Shown here: piece by piece, positions 26,316 to 37,948 of the stretch
Layout: each line of letters starts with the position of its first letter
How positions within the stretch are numbered: the first letter of the stretch is position 1
Source: Lineus longissimus
Lineage: Eukaryota; Nemertea; Pilidiophora; Heteronemertea; Lineidae
DNA length: 64,000 nt
Direction: 5' to 3'
Assembly: GCF_910592395.1 (NCBI RefSeq)
Contig: NC_088320.1
Location: 6,572,001 to 6,636,000, forward strand
The notes under the pieces: model-generated
Seen by the model: the letters and a program-made list of their open reading frames with translations, nothing else
Told to the model about the DNA's origin: nothing
Databases searched by the model: none
Position numbers and translations under genes: made by a program

Positions 26316-28869
26316 ACCGCCGGGATATTGTCATCAATTACAGGAAACCATCATTCACGAGCAACAATCACAATGGTCTTCTGTTGTCTATTGCGCAAAG
26401 ACCCGGAAGATTGAAACAGACCAATGGGTCAAGAGTTATATTTACATCAACAATGGCTTACCAAATCTATGTTGTTTTTTTTCGATTTTGACTCATTAAA
26501 TCTTGATAAGATTGCGATTTCGACCCACTCTCACATTTGGAGTTAGTATATGTACATATCCTGATATTCAGGATATTTCCACTCCTTCGCTGTGGTGATT
26601 GTATACAAAGCACTACATGTAAATGGGCTTTAGTGGAGGGCGCTATATCAAGTGTTATTTTTTTATTTTTTGTTATTCTACGTCGTATACACAAATATCA
26701 CACGGCGGATCTGTACAGACCCTCTTAAAATGGTCAGTAAACCAAGGCCGACATTGACAGAAGTTTCGCATCAGACAATGAACAAAGCGTCAGCACTCAT
26801 GAGTAGCAGAGAAGGTACCAATAGCCTTCGTCCCAAACAAGCTTCGAAGCTTTTCACTCAGTATCTAACCACATTGTGTAGGCGAAGATGGAGCATACAA
26901 TTGACACTGGCCAGAGAGGATGGGTAGACTTACTTCTCGAGAATACGAGCACAACCACGGCCATGTCATGCCAAAGGCTTTTCATCGACCCCCCCCTCAT
27001 GGTAGCCTACAGCATCTATTCCTGGGTAACTGTTCTTACCGTCCAAGGCGTATTATGGTATTGCCCGTGATGTGTATGACCATGACAAAGTGCATGTTCC
27101 CAGGCATGGTTTCCTCTAACCTTCGGATACTGACAGAGAAATTTAGGAGAAGCATTGAGTCTCACCTGATGTGCGTTTCCCCTGTGATTGCTTTCGTAAG
27201 GTACGATATTGGTGTTCATCTTCCACTGCAAGCGCAGGCTACCACTGCAACGTCGAGAAATCGTGCGAGCACCACTACCTGTACCATAGCCTCCGATCCG
27301 TGGCAATCCACCTGCATGCAAGGGGCTGCTAGCCAAGCAACGTGTGGCTCGGGCGATACGCTGCTGATAATATATAGATCCACAGCAAAACGAGTGTAGC
27401 AACGGATGATTTGCCTCAATCGTCAGACAGGTTCCTTTCAACGCCAACATTGTTATCGTATCGGTTCGCCATTTTATCAACGGGGAAGTGATCTTGGATA
27501 ATTAGCAAGTGTATTATAGGACCTATAGGTGTCACGCAGTGCTTCATTGGCGCGAAATATCTGAATTGCGTATGGCTGACGTTGAAATTCGGAGCTTCCG
27601 ACCACAAATGTGATTGGTTGGGGAGCCGGGTGACTTTCCCAGTCTGAAAAGAGTGCATTTTCACTCTTTGAAATTCGTTTAAGAGATGATTCGTAGGAGC
27701 TTATGTGGCCCGTAACCGGCGTATTCATTGTAGTTGACCACATTGGTAAGCAACACTATTTATTTCGATACCTGCGGGGCAGACGAAAGAAAACGACCTC
27801 CAAGAACGAACGGCGCCTTTTAACATTCTAGTAGTACTTTCATCGTATTTCTACAACACAACACCTTTAAAGGATGGCATAGCTAAATTATTCCATCGTT
27901 ATTTTTGGCTGGTTGTTAGTTCTAGGAAAGTGTTCTCTCAATAGCGGATTGCCATTTTTCTGATTTGGATTTTTATTTTTATTTTTAAAAATTTAGAAAA
28001 AGGCTTACTGGCGCCAACGAAGTTTCTGCTTTGACATGTGCAATTGGGGTGGTCATCATTTAATTTACTTCGGATTCATGCACGTTGGCTACACTCATAC
28101 TCAACTCCGAAATCACTATTTAACGAACTCTTTCAACACGTGTATAGGGGATAGATTTGTTCTAGACTCTGGCACTACCTTGTCACAAAAATCAACGAGA
28201 CCCGTCCAATATCTTATAAATAAAAACAAGCATTCACATTTTCCCCTAAATACAAACCTATCAAAGTTTGTACCAAATTCGTCGACGTTGGAATCAATAA
28301 GAAGGTTAGAGTGGCTTGAACTCTGCGCATAAAAGACGGATGTTCGGAGGAAGAAGCTCGGATTTCGGTATACAAGATGATTTCATCAATGAGTTGAAGG
28401 TGCAAGTGACATATAACTATTGTTGAATACACACCGATTTCTCAGTAGTCGACCCGGTAAAAATTTAGCTTTAATCGGGCCAACCATTGCAAAAATAGGT
28501 GCATAGCTCCTTCATGAGGATTTCTGCTTGTCTAAATCATTTAAGAATCAGAAAGGGCAGCTGTGCTGAGTTTCGATTCTGGATATAGAAGCATGCCTGA
28601 TGGTGGAATACACGGATTCGCCAATAACAATCAACATTACCCACAAGGTCGGCCTCAGGACCAAACTCAAGAAAATGTACAGTGCTTGGCATTGACAGAT
28701 TGCCCAGGATGTCCTGGACACGAGGGCAAATCAACAAAGAACCTCATGTACAGGGACGTGGCAGAATTCTATCTTACCGAGTGCCGTACATTTCAGAGAG
28801 CTTCCACCTGAGGGCGAGCATGTGGGTAATGTTGATTTCATGGGCAATTCCATGTACATGTACATGTAT
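26316..28869. other. Gene-free stretch
   Basis: Several overlapping frames of 80-160 codons on both strands occur at 26.9-27.5 kb. None has a recognisable domain or consistent splice sites. I cannot support a gene here. Confidence 0.45.
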
Positions 28870-29919
28870 TCAAAACAAACTACCACATTCCGCGAAAGGC
28901 CTGTGCACCTGCGCCGTAGGGCGTGGTGTCCAGTATCTGGGCCATGCAACGACATCATCCTTTTTATTGAGAAACCAATAGTACGATCGGCTCGTTTTCG
29001 CCAGTGTAGACACGTTCCTCTTCGAGGTGCGTCTAAAACATGGCGGGAGGATTTTAACCAGGCGGTACGAATCAGAAAAAATCTGCCCAACGGCCATCTT
29101 GGATTTACTGAAAATGACAATATTGTTGTTATCAACTTTCGGTATCATTATGATGTTTTCTTTTTTCTTCTTCTCGATTTCGCCATACTCTATAACGACG
29201 TCGTAAACGTAGACGTGAATGCCGTGAGTTTTTATCCCGGCTACATCAACACATCTGTCACCACAAGATGTTAGTTCCAGCTTGAAGTCATCAAATGCCC
29301 TTTCTGGAACTCCGGCCATACGTATACTCAAGCCATCTATTTTCTCCAACATATTAAGTTTTATCCGGCGACTGGAGCGCGACGTCGCGCATAGATAATG
29401 CGACGAATATACTCTCCAAACACGTTTTCCTTTGACTTCGCGAGGAAGGACCGCGCAGACAGCTTCCAGTATGACGGTCGAATCCAAGACCCGAATTCCC
29501 GTTATAGAAGTCTTCTTGCATGGAGTATGAAAATTCTTGCGTATACTGTATATACTTGGTACGAGGAAAGTTGCAATTTTTGTTCCTCTTTTTATATCAA
29601 AAACATAAATACTTCGCATCTTTCTTCTGTCAATCGTAACTCCAACGAAATTATCATAATATTCTCCAGATAATTCACCGAGGTCTTTTAGGAAATACTT
29701 TCGTTTCAACCTGTACTGTTTTCCTTGAGATTTATAAATGAATACGTTTTCGCCCCTTCTATTGGTGGTTAAGATAATAACAAGGTCTAGCTTGCTGTGG
29801 TAAAGCAAAGCCTTCATGTTTCCTCTATAAGAGACGATCTCCATTTCATGATTGAGTTCATACTTTTCCTGCGATGTTAAAGAGACAAGTCGGCATGTGA
29901 TAATATGTTCATTGTTCAT
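28870..29919 (-). CDS. Uncharacterised protein, beta-propeller-like
   Basis: A single uninterrupted frame runs from ATG at 29919 (MNNEHIITCRL...) to a stop at 28870, giving 349 residues. The frame also stays open upstream of this ATG. Several segments have the rhythm of propeller blades, such as MRSIYVFDIKRGTKIATFLV and ENVFIYKSQGK, and others such as HVYVYDVVIEYGE. Six or so cysteines are scattered. There is no signal peptide at this start. The unspliced length argues for a real intronless gene or a long last exon. A PAN exon lies 0.5 kb upstream on the same strand, but I found no splice that joins them in phase. Function is unknown; the propeller reading is my inference from pattern only. 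Confidence 0.5.
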   Translation of the reverse strand: MNNEHIITCRLVSLTSQEKYELNHEMEIVSYRGNMKALLYHSKLDLVIILTTNRRGENVFIYKSQGKQYRLKRKYFLKDLGELSGEYYDNFVGVTIDRRKMRSIYVFDIKRGTKIATFLVPSIYSIRKNFHTPCKKTSITGIRVLDSTVILEAVCAVLPREVKGKRVWRVYSSHYLCATSRSSRRIKLNMLEKIDGLSIRMAGVPERAFDDFKLELTSCGDRCVDVAGIKTHGIHVYVYDVVIEYGEIEKKKKENIIMIPKVDNNNIVIFSKSKMAVGQIFSDSYRLVKILPPCFRRTSKRNVSTLAKTSRSYYWFLNKKDDVVAWPRYWTPRPTAQVHRPFAECGSLF

Positions 29920-30422
29920 GCCAAAATGGCTTCCAGCAGGACCGTGTTTTCTCCAAACAAGATCATTAAAAATTATTATATAAATTGCAATAGATAATTC
30001 ACTAGAACAAATGTAACCTTGGGGCCTGCCTAAAAAGCGCCAATTATGTACAAAACCACCTCGCAATTAACGGTGGCGAAAATCATTATCTCAGTATCTG
30101 TGCGGTGCTACATGAGACTGCGCTTGGTGATGAGTTAGCACGCTATCGTCACACAAATTCCTTTCAAAGCTGTCAAAGCCACACTCCCGCCAATCATCAG
30201 AAATAAATATGTTAAAAAAACACATTTCGAAAATACTACTCCCAGTGCTAAAAGGTTTCATGACTTTTGTCATAGAGCAAGAAAGAAGAACATTTCGGTT
30301 GCATTCCCTAAAGTTAACTATACATTGATTGGACTAACATTATTTGTTCATATATTGACTGGACAAACGTTACTTTTTTCTCACCACAGACAGCTTCTAG
30401 TATAATTATGTCATTGTCTTAC

Positions 30423-30722
30423 CTGTTTGCCGGACACGTGGCTCCCTTTCGCCACAGTCGCCTTTTCACATCTCCAGTCCGCCATACTCAATCGGCAGCC
30501 ACCATTTTGAAACTGGTAGGAAAATGTCGAACAGCCGGAGGTTTTTGAACAATAAATACCACACTCAAGGAAGGATTTTAACCGAACTACCCCAAGCTCT
30601 GGCTGTAATATCACGTGATCTCGTAAGACGATCTTAAACGAGATCAACGTGAATGCATTCGCCGTTGCGAGGACGAACGTAAAACGAATGCCCGAGTGCA
30701 AAACCTGAACGATTTTGAACAT
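30423..30722 (-). CDS. Secreted PAN/apple-like domain protein, first coding exon
   Basis: The exon starts at ATG 30722 and encodes exactly 100 codons, ending in phase 0 at a strong donor (GGCAAACAG|GTAAGA). Residues 1-23 form a signal peptide (MFKIVQVLHS...VLATANA). The rest holds an apple/PAN-like core with LKSFLECGIYC, SGCSTFSYQF and GGCRLS, the usual C...C-x3-C...C...C layout of these carbohydrate- or protein-binding folds. The 3' part is unresolved. Possible next exons begin after ..ACTTTAG at about 30307 (19 codons to TAG) or at about 30199 (CGFDSFERN... to TGA near 30091). Both acceptors are weak. Confidence 0.6.
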
Positions 30723-32209
30723 GACTCGTCAATGTTTTACAGGGAGATTGACTGAGGCCTTACGTGTGGTTCGAAACATTTTTGCCCTAAAAATGGGTTA
30801 TTCTACATGTAATATTATAGTTCAGTTAGTGAGACAATCAGTTATGAACAATGGCAAGAACTGACACTGCTGAAACGACCTTATTCAGAAGTCTGAGTCA
30901 TCAGTCATAGTAATATTTGTATCAAAGATGCATTGCAGCGACGATGAACATAATAGTCATCTATGCACTGCTTCGTATACAGTCATCAGCTTTATCGCGA
31001 CATTTGTAAATAAACACGATGCATATGGCACCAGGGAGGTCTCAGCGTCGATAAATCCCGCCATCCCAAAGTGTTTCGGTTTTTCGTCCCAAATGCTTAT
31101 GTCTAATGTAAGCCGGTGTAGAAGTTTGAAGTGTCCTTGGCGAGCAAATGATGCTATGATGCGTCTTAATCTCTTAGCTATTGACGACCATGCCTTCTAT
31201 GCATATACGAAAATCCGCCAGAATACACTAATGCTGGACACTTTTTCCAAGGGGCAATATCTACTTCCACACCCGTAAAACGTCACACGCTCTCCCACGC
31301 AATCCATTTATTTCAAATCGTAATACGGTTGAACCTGTTTGAAATAAGACCAGCATTGTTGGAAAAACACTGGTTGAATAGACTTTCTAAACCATGACCA
31401 CGCCATTACATGTATAACGCCTCGAACGTATAATGGGCTACAGTTGCCCTTGCATTGTTTCAAACTCTCATTTTGAACCCCATTTGAAACAAATGGTTAC
31501 CAGTATTTACTGAGTGACAGCTTCCAATTGTAGGCCTTTGTGGACTGCAAAACAATACTTAGCTTTGTGTTAAGTTTCAAGGTCTTTTTTTCCACCTCGC
31601 TTGAGGCTTTTAATGAATGATACTTTGGGACAATGAAATATGACAATATTGCATTTTTTTCATAAAATCATTCATATAAAAGGCTTTGAGCTTTACAACT
31701 AATAACTGGTAGCACTTATGTCCTGAAAGCAGAGCTACATGTACAGTCTTGAGTAAAAACAAAAGATACAGATTTCTCCTTAAATTTCTTAATAAACAAC
31801 ATGGCTCTGATAGGTGTTCAGACCCACCATATTTACTTCTATAGAGAGATTTTGACTTATTCAGAGTAAAATGTACAAATATCCGGGGTAAGCATAACTT
31901 GTTGAGAATCGACAAGTCAACAATCTACATGTCAGAGTTTAACGATTGTATGTGTTCTGATAAAAACACACCCGAATATGACCGCGCATGAGTCGGAATT
32001 GTGTTTAATTAGTAACGATGGTCACATATACATAGGGTTTTGAATGTCTTAATCGTGGGTCAGGAAAAAGAATTACTCGTCGTGCAAATTTGCTGAATCT
32101 TGGTTTACAGGGTATTTCTATGTCTGTTACACAACGGCAAATTCAGTGTGTATCTAAATTTTCAAAGTCAAATACAAATATCTAACTCTTTAACGAACGG
32201 CGTCGGCCT
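30723..32209. other. Gene-free stretch
   Basis: No supported exon. The 116-codon plus frame at 30928-31278 and the 101-codon minus frame at 31610-31915 show no domain or splice context. Confidence 0.5.
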
Positions 32210-32935
32210 TTAAGTCCCCAAGTCCCCATAAGGGTCATTGGCAGAAAAGTCCTCCTCCCTTGCGTAGCCCGCCGTCGACTCTTCAAACTGATTTCTGCAG
32301 CAGCATCCCATTAGTGAACGCCCGATGACGAAGATCATCGTAGAGAGACCGAAAGACTCCATCTGGTAGGAGGATATTGCCTGTATGACGGCAGTCACGA
32401 GTGTGGCCAGGGCTACGATGATGCCTAACGCATCATCAACAACTAGGTCCGTGCCTCTGTTTTCATTTTCTCCTGGTGTCAGAGTTGCATTTTGGGTACT
32501 GGTGGCGGGTGTAGTGAATGAACGAGAAGCATCAGTCGCATTTTGCGTTCGATTGCCCATCCCAGGGTTCAGCTCGGCGTTCAAAGAAGCTGCAGAAATT
32601 ACAAGGAATATGACGCAGCATATGGTACTCGCGCACGCCATTACTAAGCTGGCAATGTTCCAGGCTTGGGTCACTCTACGGGCGGCCATAACCCCTATGC
32701 TACCGGCGGAAACAACAATTATGCCGCACCACATCCCAGCCCCGATAGATGAATAAACAGGCTCCACCAAACCAGCCATTCCGGCGCCAAAGGCAGCGGC
32801 CCCTAAGATAAACATTACGACCCCGAACACGATCTGGACGATACCAGTTCGACGGACAGTTCCTGGATCTCCCCTGCGATTGGTAGGGATCTTGGTGGCC
32901 TTGAATGACTCGTGGAAGTCTGGATCGTACATCAT
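32210..32935 (-). CDS. MS4A/CD20-like four-pass membrane protein
   Basis: Translation from ATG 32935 gives 241 residues (MMYDPDFHESFKATK...), all in one exon that begins after TTTATTTCAAAG at 32948. A 5' untranslated exon is therefore likely. Four hydrophobic segments are clear: GIVQIVFGVVMFILGAAAFG; a second with MWCGIIVVSAGSIGVMAA; NIASLVMACASTICCVIFLV; and DDALGIIVALATLVTAVIQA. The tryptophan-glycine start of helix 2 and the short cytosolic link to helix 3 are typical of MS4A proteins. The loop between helices 3 and 4 is long, Thr/Ser/Asn-rich and holds three N-glycosylation sequons (NRT, NAT, NAT), as expected for an extracellular loop. The C-terminus is acidic and cytosolic after a CCC cluster that could be palmitoylated. 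Substrate or ligand is unknown. Confidence 0.75.
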   Translation of the reverse strand: MMYDPDFHESFKATKIPTNRRGDPGTVRRTGIVQIVFGVVMFILGAAAFGAGMAGLVEPVYSSIGAGMWCGIIVVSAGSIGVMAARRVTQAWNIASLVMACASTICCVIFLVISAASLNAELNPGMGNRTQNATDASRSFTTPATSTQNATLTPGENENRGTDLVVDDALGIIVALATLVTAVIQAISSYQMESFGLSTMIFVIGRSLMGCCCRNQFEESTAGYAREEDFSANDPYGDLGT

Positions 32936-33013
32936 GGCTGTATTGACCTTTGAAATAAATAAAAAATACATGTATAGAGTAAATTCGGCAACTCCGACCA
33001 CAGTCTGTACCAA

Positions 33014-35460
33014 TCACCACCATATCTGAGGTAAAATAAAGCCATTTTGGGGGGTTTCAATATGCTTGGAGTGATCTACAGGCAACAAGATCAGCTTCTG
33101 TTAAAGCATGTTCTAACTGACTTTTTAAATCCTACCAAAGCATGAAGCAATATACCTTGTGAAAATTTCTGATTCTGATTTCTTTTACTTGACATTATAT
33201 CTTAAGGGACACATTTTTAAAAGTGATCCATATTCTAAGTCTTGAGTGAGTGAATTCCACGAGGAAATATAAAGAGTTCCTAATGGATTATACACAGACA
33301 CTGTGCAAGTGTATGTTTTAGAAATGTTCCGTCAACCCAAAAAGGGGTCTACGGTGTGCCTGACCCAAGTAGCCCAAATGTTGACAGTATAGGGAAATGA
33401 CGATATAAGTCAACTTACCTAATCAGTTAGTCTAGTCTAATGTAAATGCAATTCATCCACAACAATACGTGTGTATTCGTTTTATGTCTGTGCAACTATT
33501 AAATCTGTAACACTTAAGATGCGGAAGTCATCTACGCCGCCATTTTGCTCGGTATGAATTTGAGCTGCATGTTATTTCAAAACCGTACAACTACACCAGC
33601 ACGGACTCGTGCTAGTTTTAGAATAGCATGGTTGAAACCATCCTTAATGCCTGGCCTGGATTCGCTCAGAAAAGCATTACTAAAAGATCTATTCATCCAA
33701 GGTTGACTGAATTTGAAAATGGTTTGCGTTTCAAAGGCTTGCAAACTGTCCCGGTGAAATATGTATGTCAAGATAAAGAATAACGTTTGGCATTATTTTG
33801 TTAGGCTTCACATTATCCTAAAGTAGATAATGCATGTACATGTATTCATATTATTCAGAGCTCATGTATTTGTGAGCCAATGGATGAATGATATTCTCTT
33901 ATGGGGCCGACAATGCTACGGGATTAAACTGGTATCATTATGCAAATCAAGGTTTTAATCCCTCAGCAAAAATTGAAAGTACATGTAAAGGAATCAACGA
34001 TTTGATTAGTTCCCGCCAATTCAAAGAACAGTTCCAAATATTTCATGGGACGAGTGTCTCGCCTCTAAAACATGGCCGCCACCTCGGCCATCTTGAATGT
34101 CCCTGGTTTGAGGAAAACTCCGTTTAGAAATGAGAGTCGTCAAGCATGATCGCTCCAGCCATGCCAACAGGCGACAGCTCGACAGGCGGTACAGTCTGGT
34201 AACTTAAACAGCGAGTTTCAGCAAATCATAAAGTCTCTCCCGTATGGCATATTCGTATCGACTTTGCGTATGGCCGCATCGCAAGTCACCTTACATCATA
34301 CGTGAAACCGATTCAGACCCGTCATTAGGGAGAGATCGTTTGATTTGCTGAATCTTGCTATTGCAGTGATGATAACTTGAGGCGTTCTATTCCTCCCACA
34401 CTCTATGGTAGTCTTCATGAATAGGCTCAAATGCTAAGTACTCTAACTACAATAATAGCTGTATGAGTTTGAAGAGAATACCAGTGTCACCAATTGGTAT
34501 TCAGCATAGCAATCATACACGTGTGCTCGTATGTAAAGATATGTATATACTTTCTTTCAATTCAATAAATGAATGCAGAGGCGAAACAAACTAGGTCATA
34601 CGAGATTTCAATAAGATATCCACTCAGGCCTGTAGAACATTGTTTACCTTTGTTAGTTTGGGGTCTAAATCAGGTTATGGTAATCCATCGACTGACGGAC
34701 AAGGGCGTATACTTATCCTAGCAAAGGTAAGAATCTTCACACGTTGCTGTATTTTACCCCAGAAATTGTGCAAGCTGATACTGCAGGCGTTTCTGAGATG
34801 TCTGTCATGATGTCGACCATCCAATACCAATACTGACATCGGTGGACGTGTTGTCGGTAATCATTCTTATATATGTGACCCGCTATGTCGAATGGAGGGT
34901 GTTGGGTAAAATTCTTGAAAATGAGTTGGTACTGGTTTATTCTGCATTGAAATATCTTTAAAATGATGTCTGATACATGAGGATATCTTGAGGATGGGTT
35001 GAGATATGGACTTCAGAATATATCACTCTCTGAAGTAAAAATTTAAAAAAATAACCTTGTCCGAAAATAGGTTATTTATGCATAAGCATTCGAAGGAACT
35101 GTATTCCATGGCTTTTGTGGCCTCGAAACACCTTTAGACATAGTTTAAAATAACCCCGGAAATTCATAAAATCATTTTTCCCCCAAAATATTTTCTCCCC
35201 TTTTGCCCATTTTCCTACATGCGACTTCTGCCTCCTTTTGACAGAACAGGTCAAATATTAGATGCGTCTATGTTCCTCGTGAGTGAACGAGTATGTTCAT
35301 ATTACAGTGTATTCCTAAAAACATGACACAATTTCATGTTAGAACAGATTTAATAAACCCAATAAAGGCCAACGACTTCAGCGTTTTAAGTATTCGACAT
35401 TGAGGATATATTTTTTGATAACTCTGAGAATTTGTAACAAATCAACTAGATATTAACCAA
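33014..35460. other. Gene-free stretch with one MITE end
   Basis: No exon can be supported. A TATATATGTGACCCG end related to the 18.8-kb MITE lies at about 34870. An A/T-rich run follows at about 35040. Confidence 0.5.
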
Positions 35461-35493
35461 TGAAATGGTCTCGAGTTTGCTCTTCTGTTTCAG

Positions 35494-36524
35494 GGATTTC
35501 CAAAAACATAATCGTCACTCCTACTACACCGTTTGGACAGACTATAACAACATCGGATATGCAGCCACAGCATGGAGTTCAACCCAAGGTCTGTATAGTT
35601 ATTATAATCCAGAAGCGAGGTTGGTCTCACTCACCAGTTTCTTCTGTGGCCATGGGGAATCCCAAAACTGATCCGGTCTTACTGGGAGTAATCGTCAGGG
35701 CGGATCGGGGCGTACAGGGGCTAAAGGGAGTTAATATGTTATGTCATATGAGTGTATCATCCTTCTTCCCGCGGGGTATTAACTATTTTATCAAATAAAC
35801 ATAGTTTGCCGACGACCTTAAAATGCAGAATTTACCCAATGACGGCATTTTCTCACTCTACTGAATCATGAGGAAATGCGAGCCCTAAAACCTTCGTAAC
35901 ACAAAAAGAGAGATGGCAAGCATGTGCCTCTAAGACCGGAGTTAAATGTATGTAGGATTCACGTTGTCACTTGTCATGTTTCACTTGTCACGAGTTAACA
36001 GATACGAAATGAGGGTGAAAGGTGTAGCCCGCTCTTTCGAAATGACTTGTTCGTTCTTTATGTCACGCATGAAAAGTGAACAGTGACGCGTTACATGTGA
36101 AAACGTGAACTCTATTATAATCACGGCCTTCAAATCTTCTTTCTGTTCCCAGGTGGCGCATCGTAAGAACTTCCCCCGAGACGACCAACACCGCACCAGC
36201 CGCCTACACATCATTTACGGTATCCTTTGCGTCATCCTAGGGATCGCAGTCGTGGCATCCAAGGCGGGCGGAGGGAGATATGGCTTGATCAACATGACCT
36301 GCCCCGGGGTCTGGAGCGGTGTCCTCAATGTAATCGCAGGAATCGTCGGAATAGTCTCATGCACCAACGAGAAGACGGCCACAATAGCAGTCACAGCGCT
36401 GCTCTCCGTACTGAGTCTGCTCGGCTCCGCCACCTTTACAGTCCTCTCCGTCATTTCGTGTATAGTTGACAGAAATCTCTTCCAGAAAAAACCTGTCACT
36501 GGTTTCCCGGACATTCTATCCTGA
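35494..36524 (+). CDS. MS4A-like membrane protein, two 3' exons (possibly short form)
   Basis: Two exons join in phase 0. Exon 35494-35588 follows TTGCTCTTCTGTTTCAG and encodes an N-terminal cytosolic stretch (ISKNIIVTPTTPFGQ...GVQPK) ending at a GTCTGT donor. Exon 36153-36524 follows TTTCTGTTCCCAG and encodes VAHRKNFPRDD..., then hydrophobic segments LHIIYGILCVILGIAVVASK, GVWSGVLNVIAGIVGIVS and a long third one to VISCIV, and ends FPDILS before TGA. An in-frame ATG at 35460 could instead start the protein without the first acceptor. The GVWSGV start of helix 2 matches the 32.2-kb paralogue. Only three helices are present, so the fourth helix is missing or encoded by an exon I cannot see. A MITE lies inside the intron just before the last exon. 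Confidence 0.6.
35953..36110. mobile_element. MITE, 'TTCACGTT-TCAC' family, copy 1
   Basis: The left end reads GATTCACGTTGTCACTTGTC. The right end reads as an imperfect reverse complement, GTTACATGTGAAAACGTGAA. Related copies with the same GTGAACAGTGACGCG block lie at 54605-54780 and, more diverged, at 63755-63893. It inserted in the intron of the 36-kb membrane protein gene. Confidence 0.7.
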
Positions 36525-37948
36525 CTAGGACATTTCAAACTTCTACACCGGGTCTACATATAAGTGAATATTATGTAAATCCGCCTCAGAAACCTACTTT
36601 ATCAACAGTCTAATATCTTAACCTGTTAGATTAGTTTGTAATGTTACGCAAAAAGCGCCATTTATCGAGTGTCCTTAGAACTGAAGCAACTTATTTTTGA
36701 CCACGGGTTCAAATAGAAGCGATGACATCGTAGAAATTACTTTTTTGTTCTGTAAGTTACACGTTAATTGACAGCGTGAACTCGTGAAACGCATACTGAT
36801 CTTCCAGCGGTTTTGCCTCTGTAGCCGCTGCCCTGTCTGGAAGCTGAGCAATGTCAATACAATGAGGGTCAAGCCTCGACCAGAGCAGGGGTTGGCATCG
36901 AAATCAACGCATTGATTTTATGGCATAACATTAGTCCATTTTAGATATTAATGTAAGAGTAACCAGTGGTAGGCAATGCTAAGCTAAGTAGCATTAAGTA
37001 TGCTATTCCTTTCTAGACATTCTAGTGTTTAAAAGGGGATTAGACTTAGTAGTCCTACTTTGAGTTAAATGTAAGAAATGGTAAAACGCGTTTAGACTTA
37101 TTTTAGTTTTATATACCCAAGTATCGTGTATTAACGGTTCATGCGGTAGTGTACATAGTGTTATTGCAGTGCAATATTATTTCAAATTTACTTTAGTTTA
37201 TTATGCTCACGCTGTTGCACGTAATGTCGAGGCCATGTATAGGCTATGCTGAATTTCAGTTCGCATGATACAAAATTGGATTGGATTCGTATCATCAAGT
37301 AAGAAATACTTGTAAGGTAGGTTTAAGCTTCAAAAATCCTCTCGTCACTAAGTTGGCACTAGGCTACAAAATCACCTTTTCTGACAACAGGCCAGTCGTG
37401 AAGCTTTTAATAACCGATATAAGACCGTTTCTGAATATTCATGTCTCAGGCCAACTTATGCACAAGTATGTTCGATGCCATTATTGATGTTTGATCTGGA
37501 TAGACATCCTCACCAGGTCATCCTCACTGGGTTCGACGACACAATGTCATCCTCTTGCAAACACGACTCAGTTCTTTCCATCGAGTGAATGACCCTTATG
37601 CGAGGATGTCCATTTTAGTTCATCTCATGTATGGGACCTCAACAACTGGCGGTCATAGAATATCACACTTCTTCCGATTGAACGGCTTTTGTACCCATGA
37701 AACAAACGTCAAGGTTATTCACCGAAATACTGAATCGAGTATTGCCAAGTATAGATTATGGTATTACTAAATAACTTTATTTTCATTGATTACATAGGAG
37801 ATGATCGATCTCACTAAGAATAAATTGATTCGTAGGTATCAGTGCCTCTGAACTTTCCATTTTAATTGTCATTACAGGTCTTAATTCCACCGACTGCACA
37901 GGGATATCGGACGGCTTCGTAAACCCAGATTTGTTTTGGTCGTAAACC
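36525..37948. other. Intergenic region upstream of the sulfotransferase-like gene
   Basis: No supported exon. The final 100 bases are probably the 5' untranslated region of the gene starting at 37949. I see no clear TATA box. Confidence 0.45.

Noticed and set aside
27016-27480. 154-codon minus-strand frame and overlapping plus frames
   Set aside because: I compared it with common conserved proteins, including ribosomal proteins and Tc1-type transposases, and found no convincing match.
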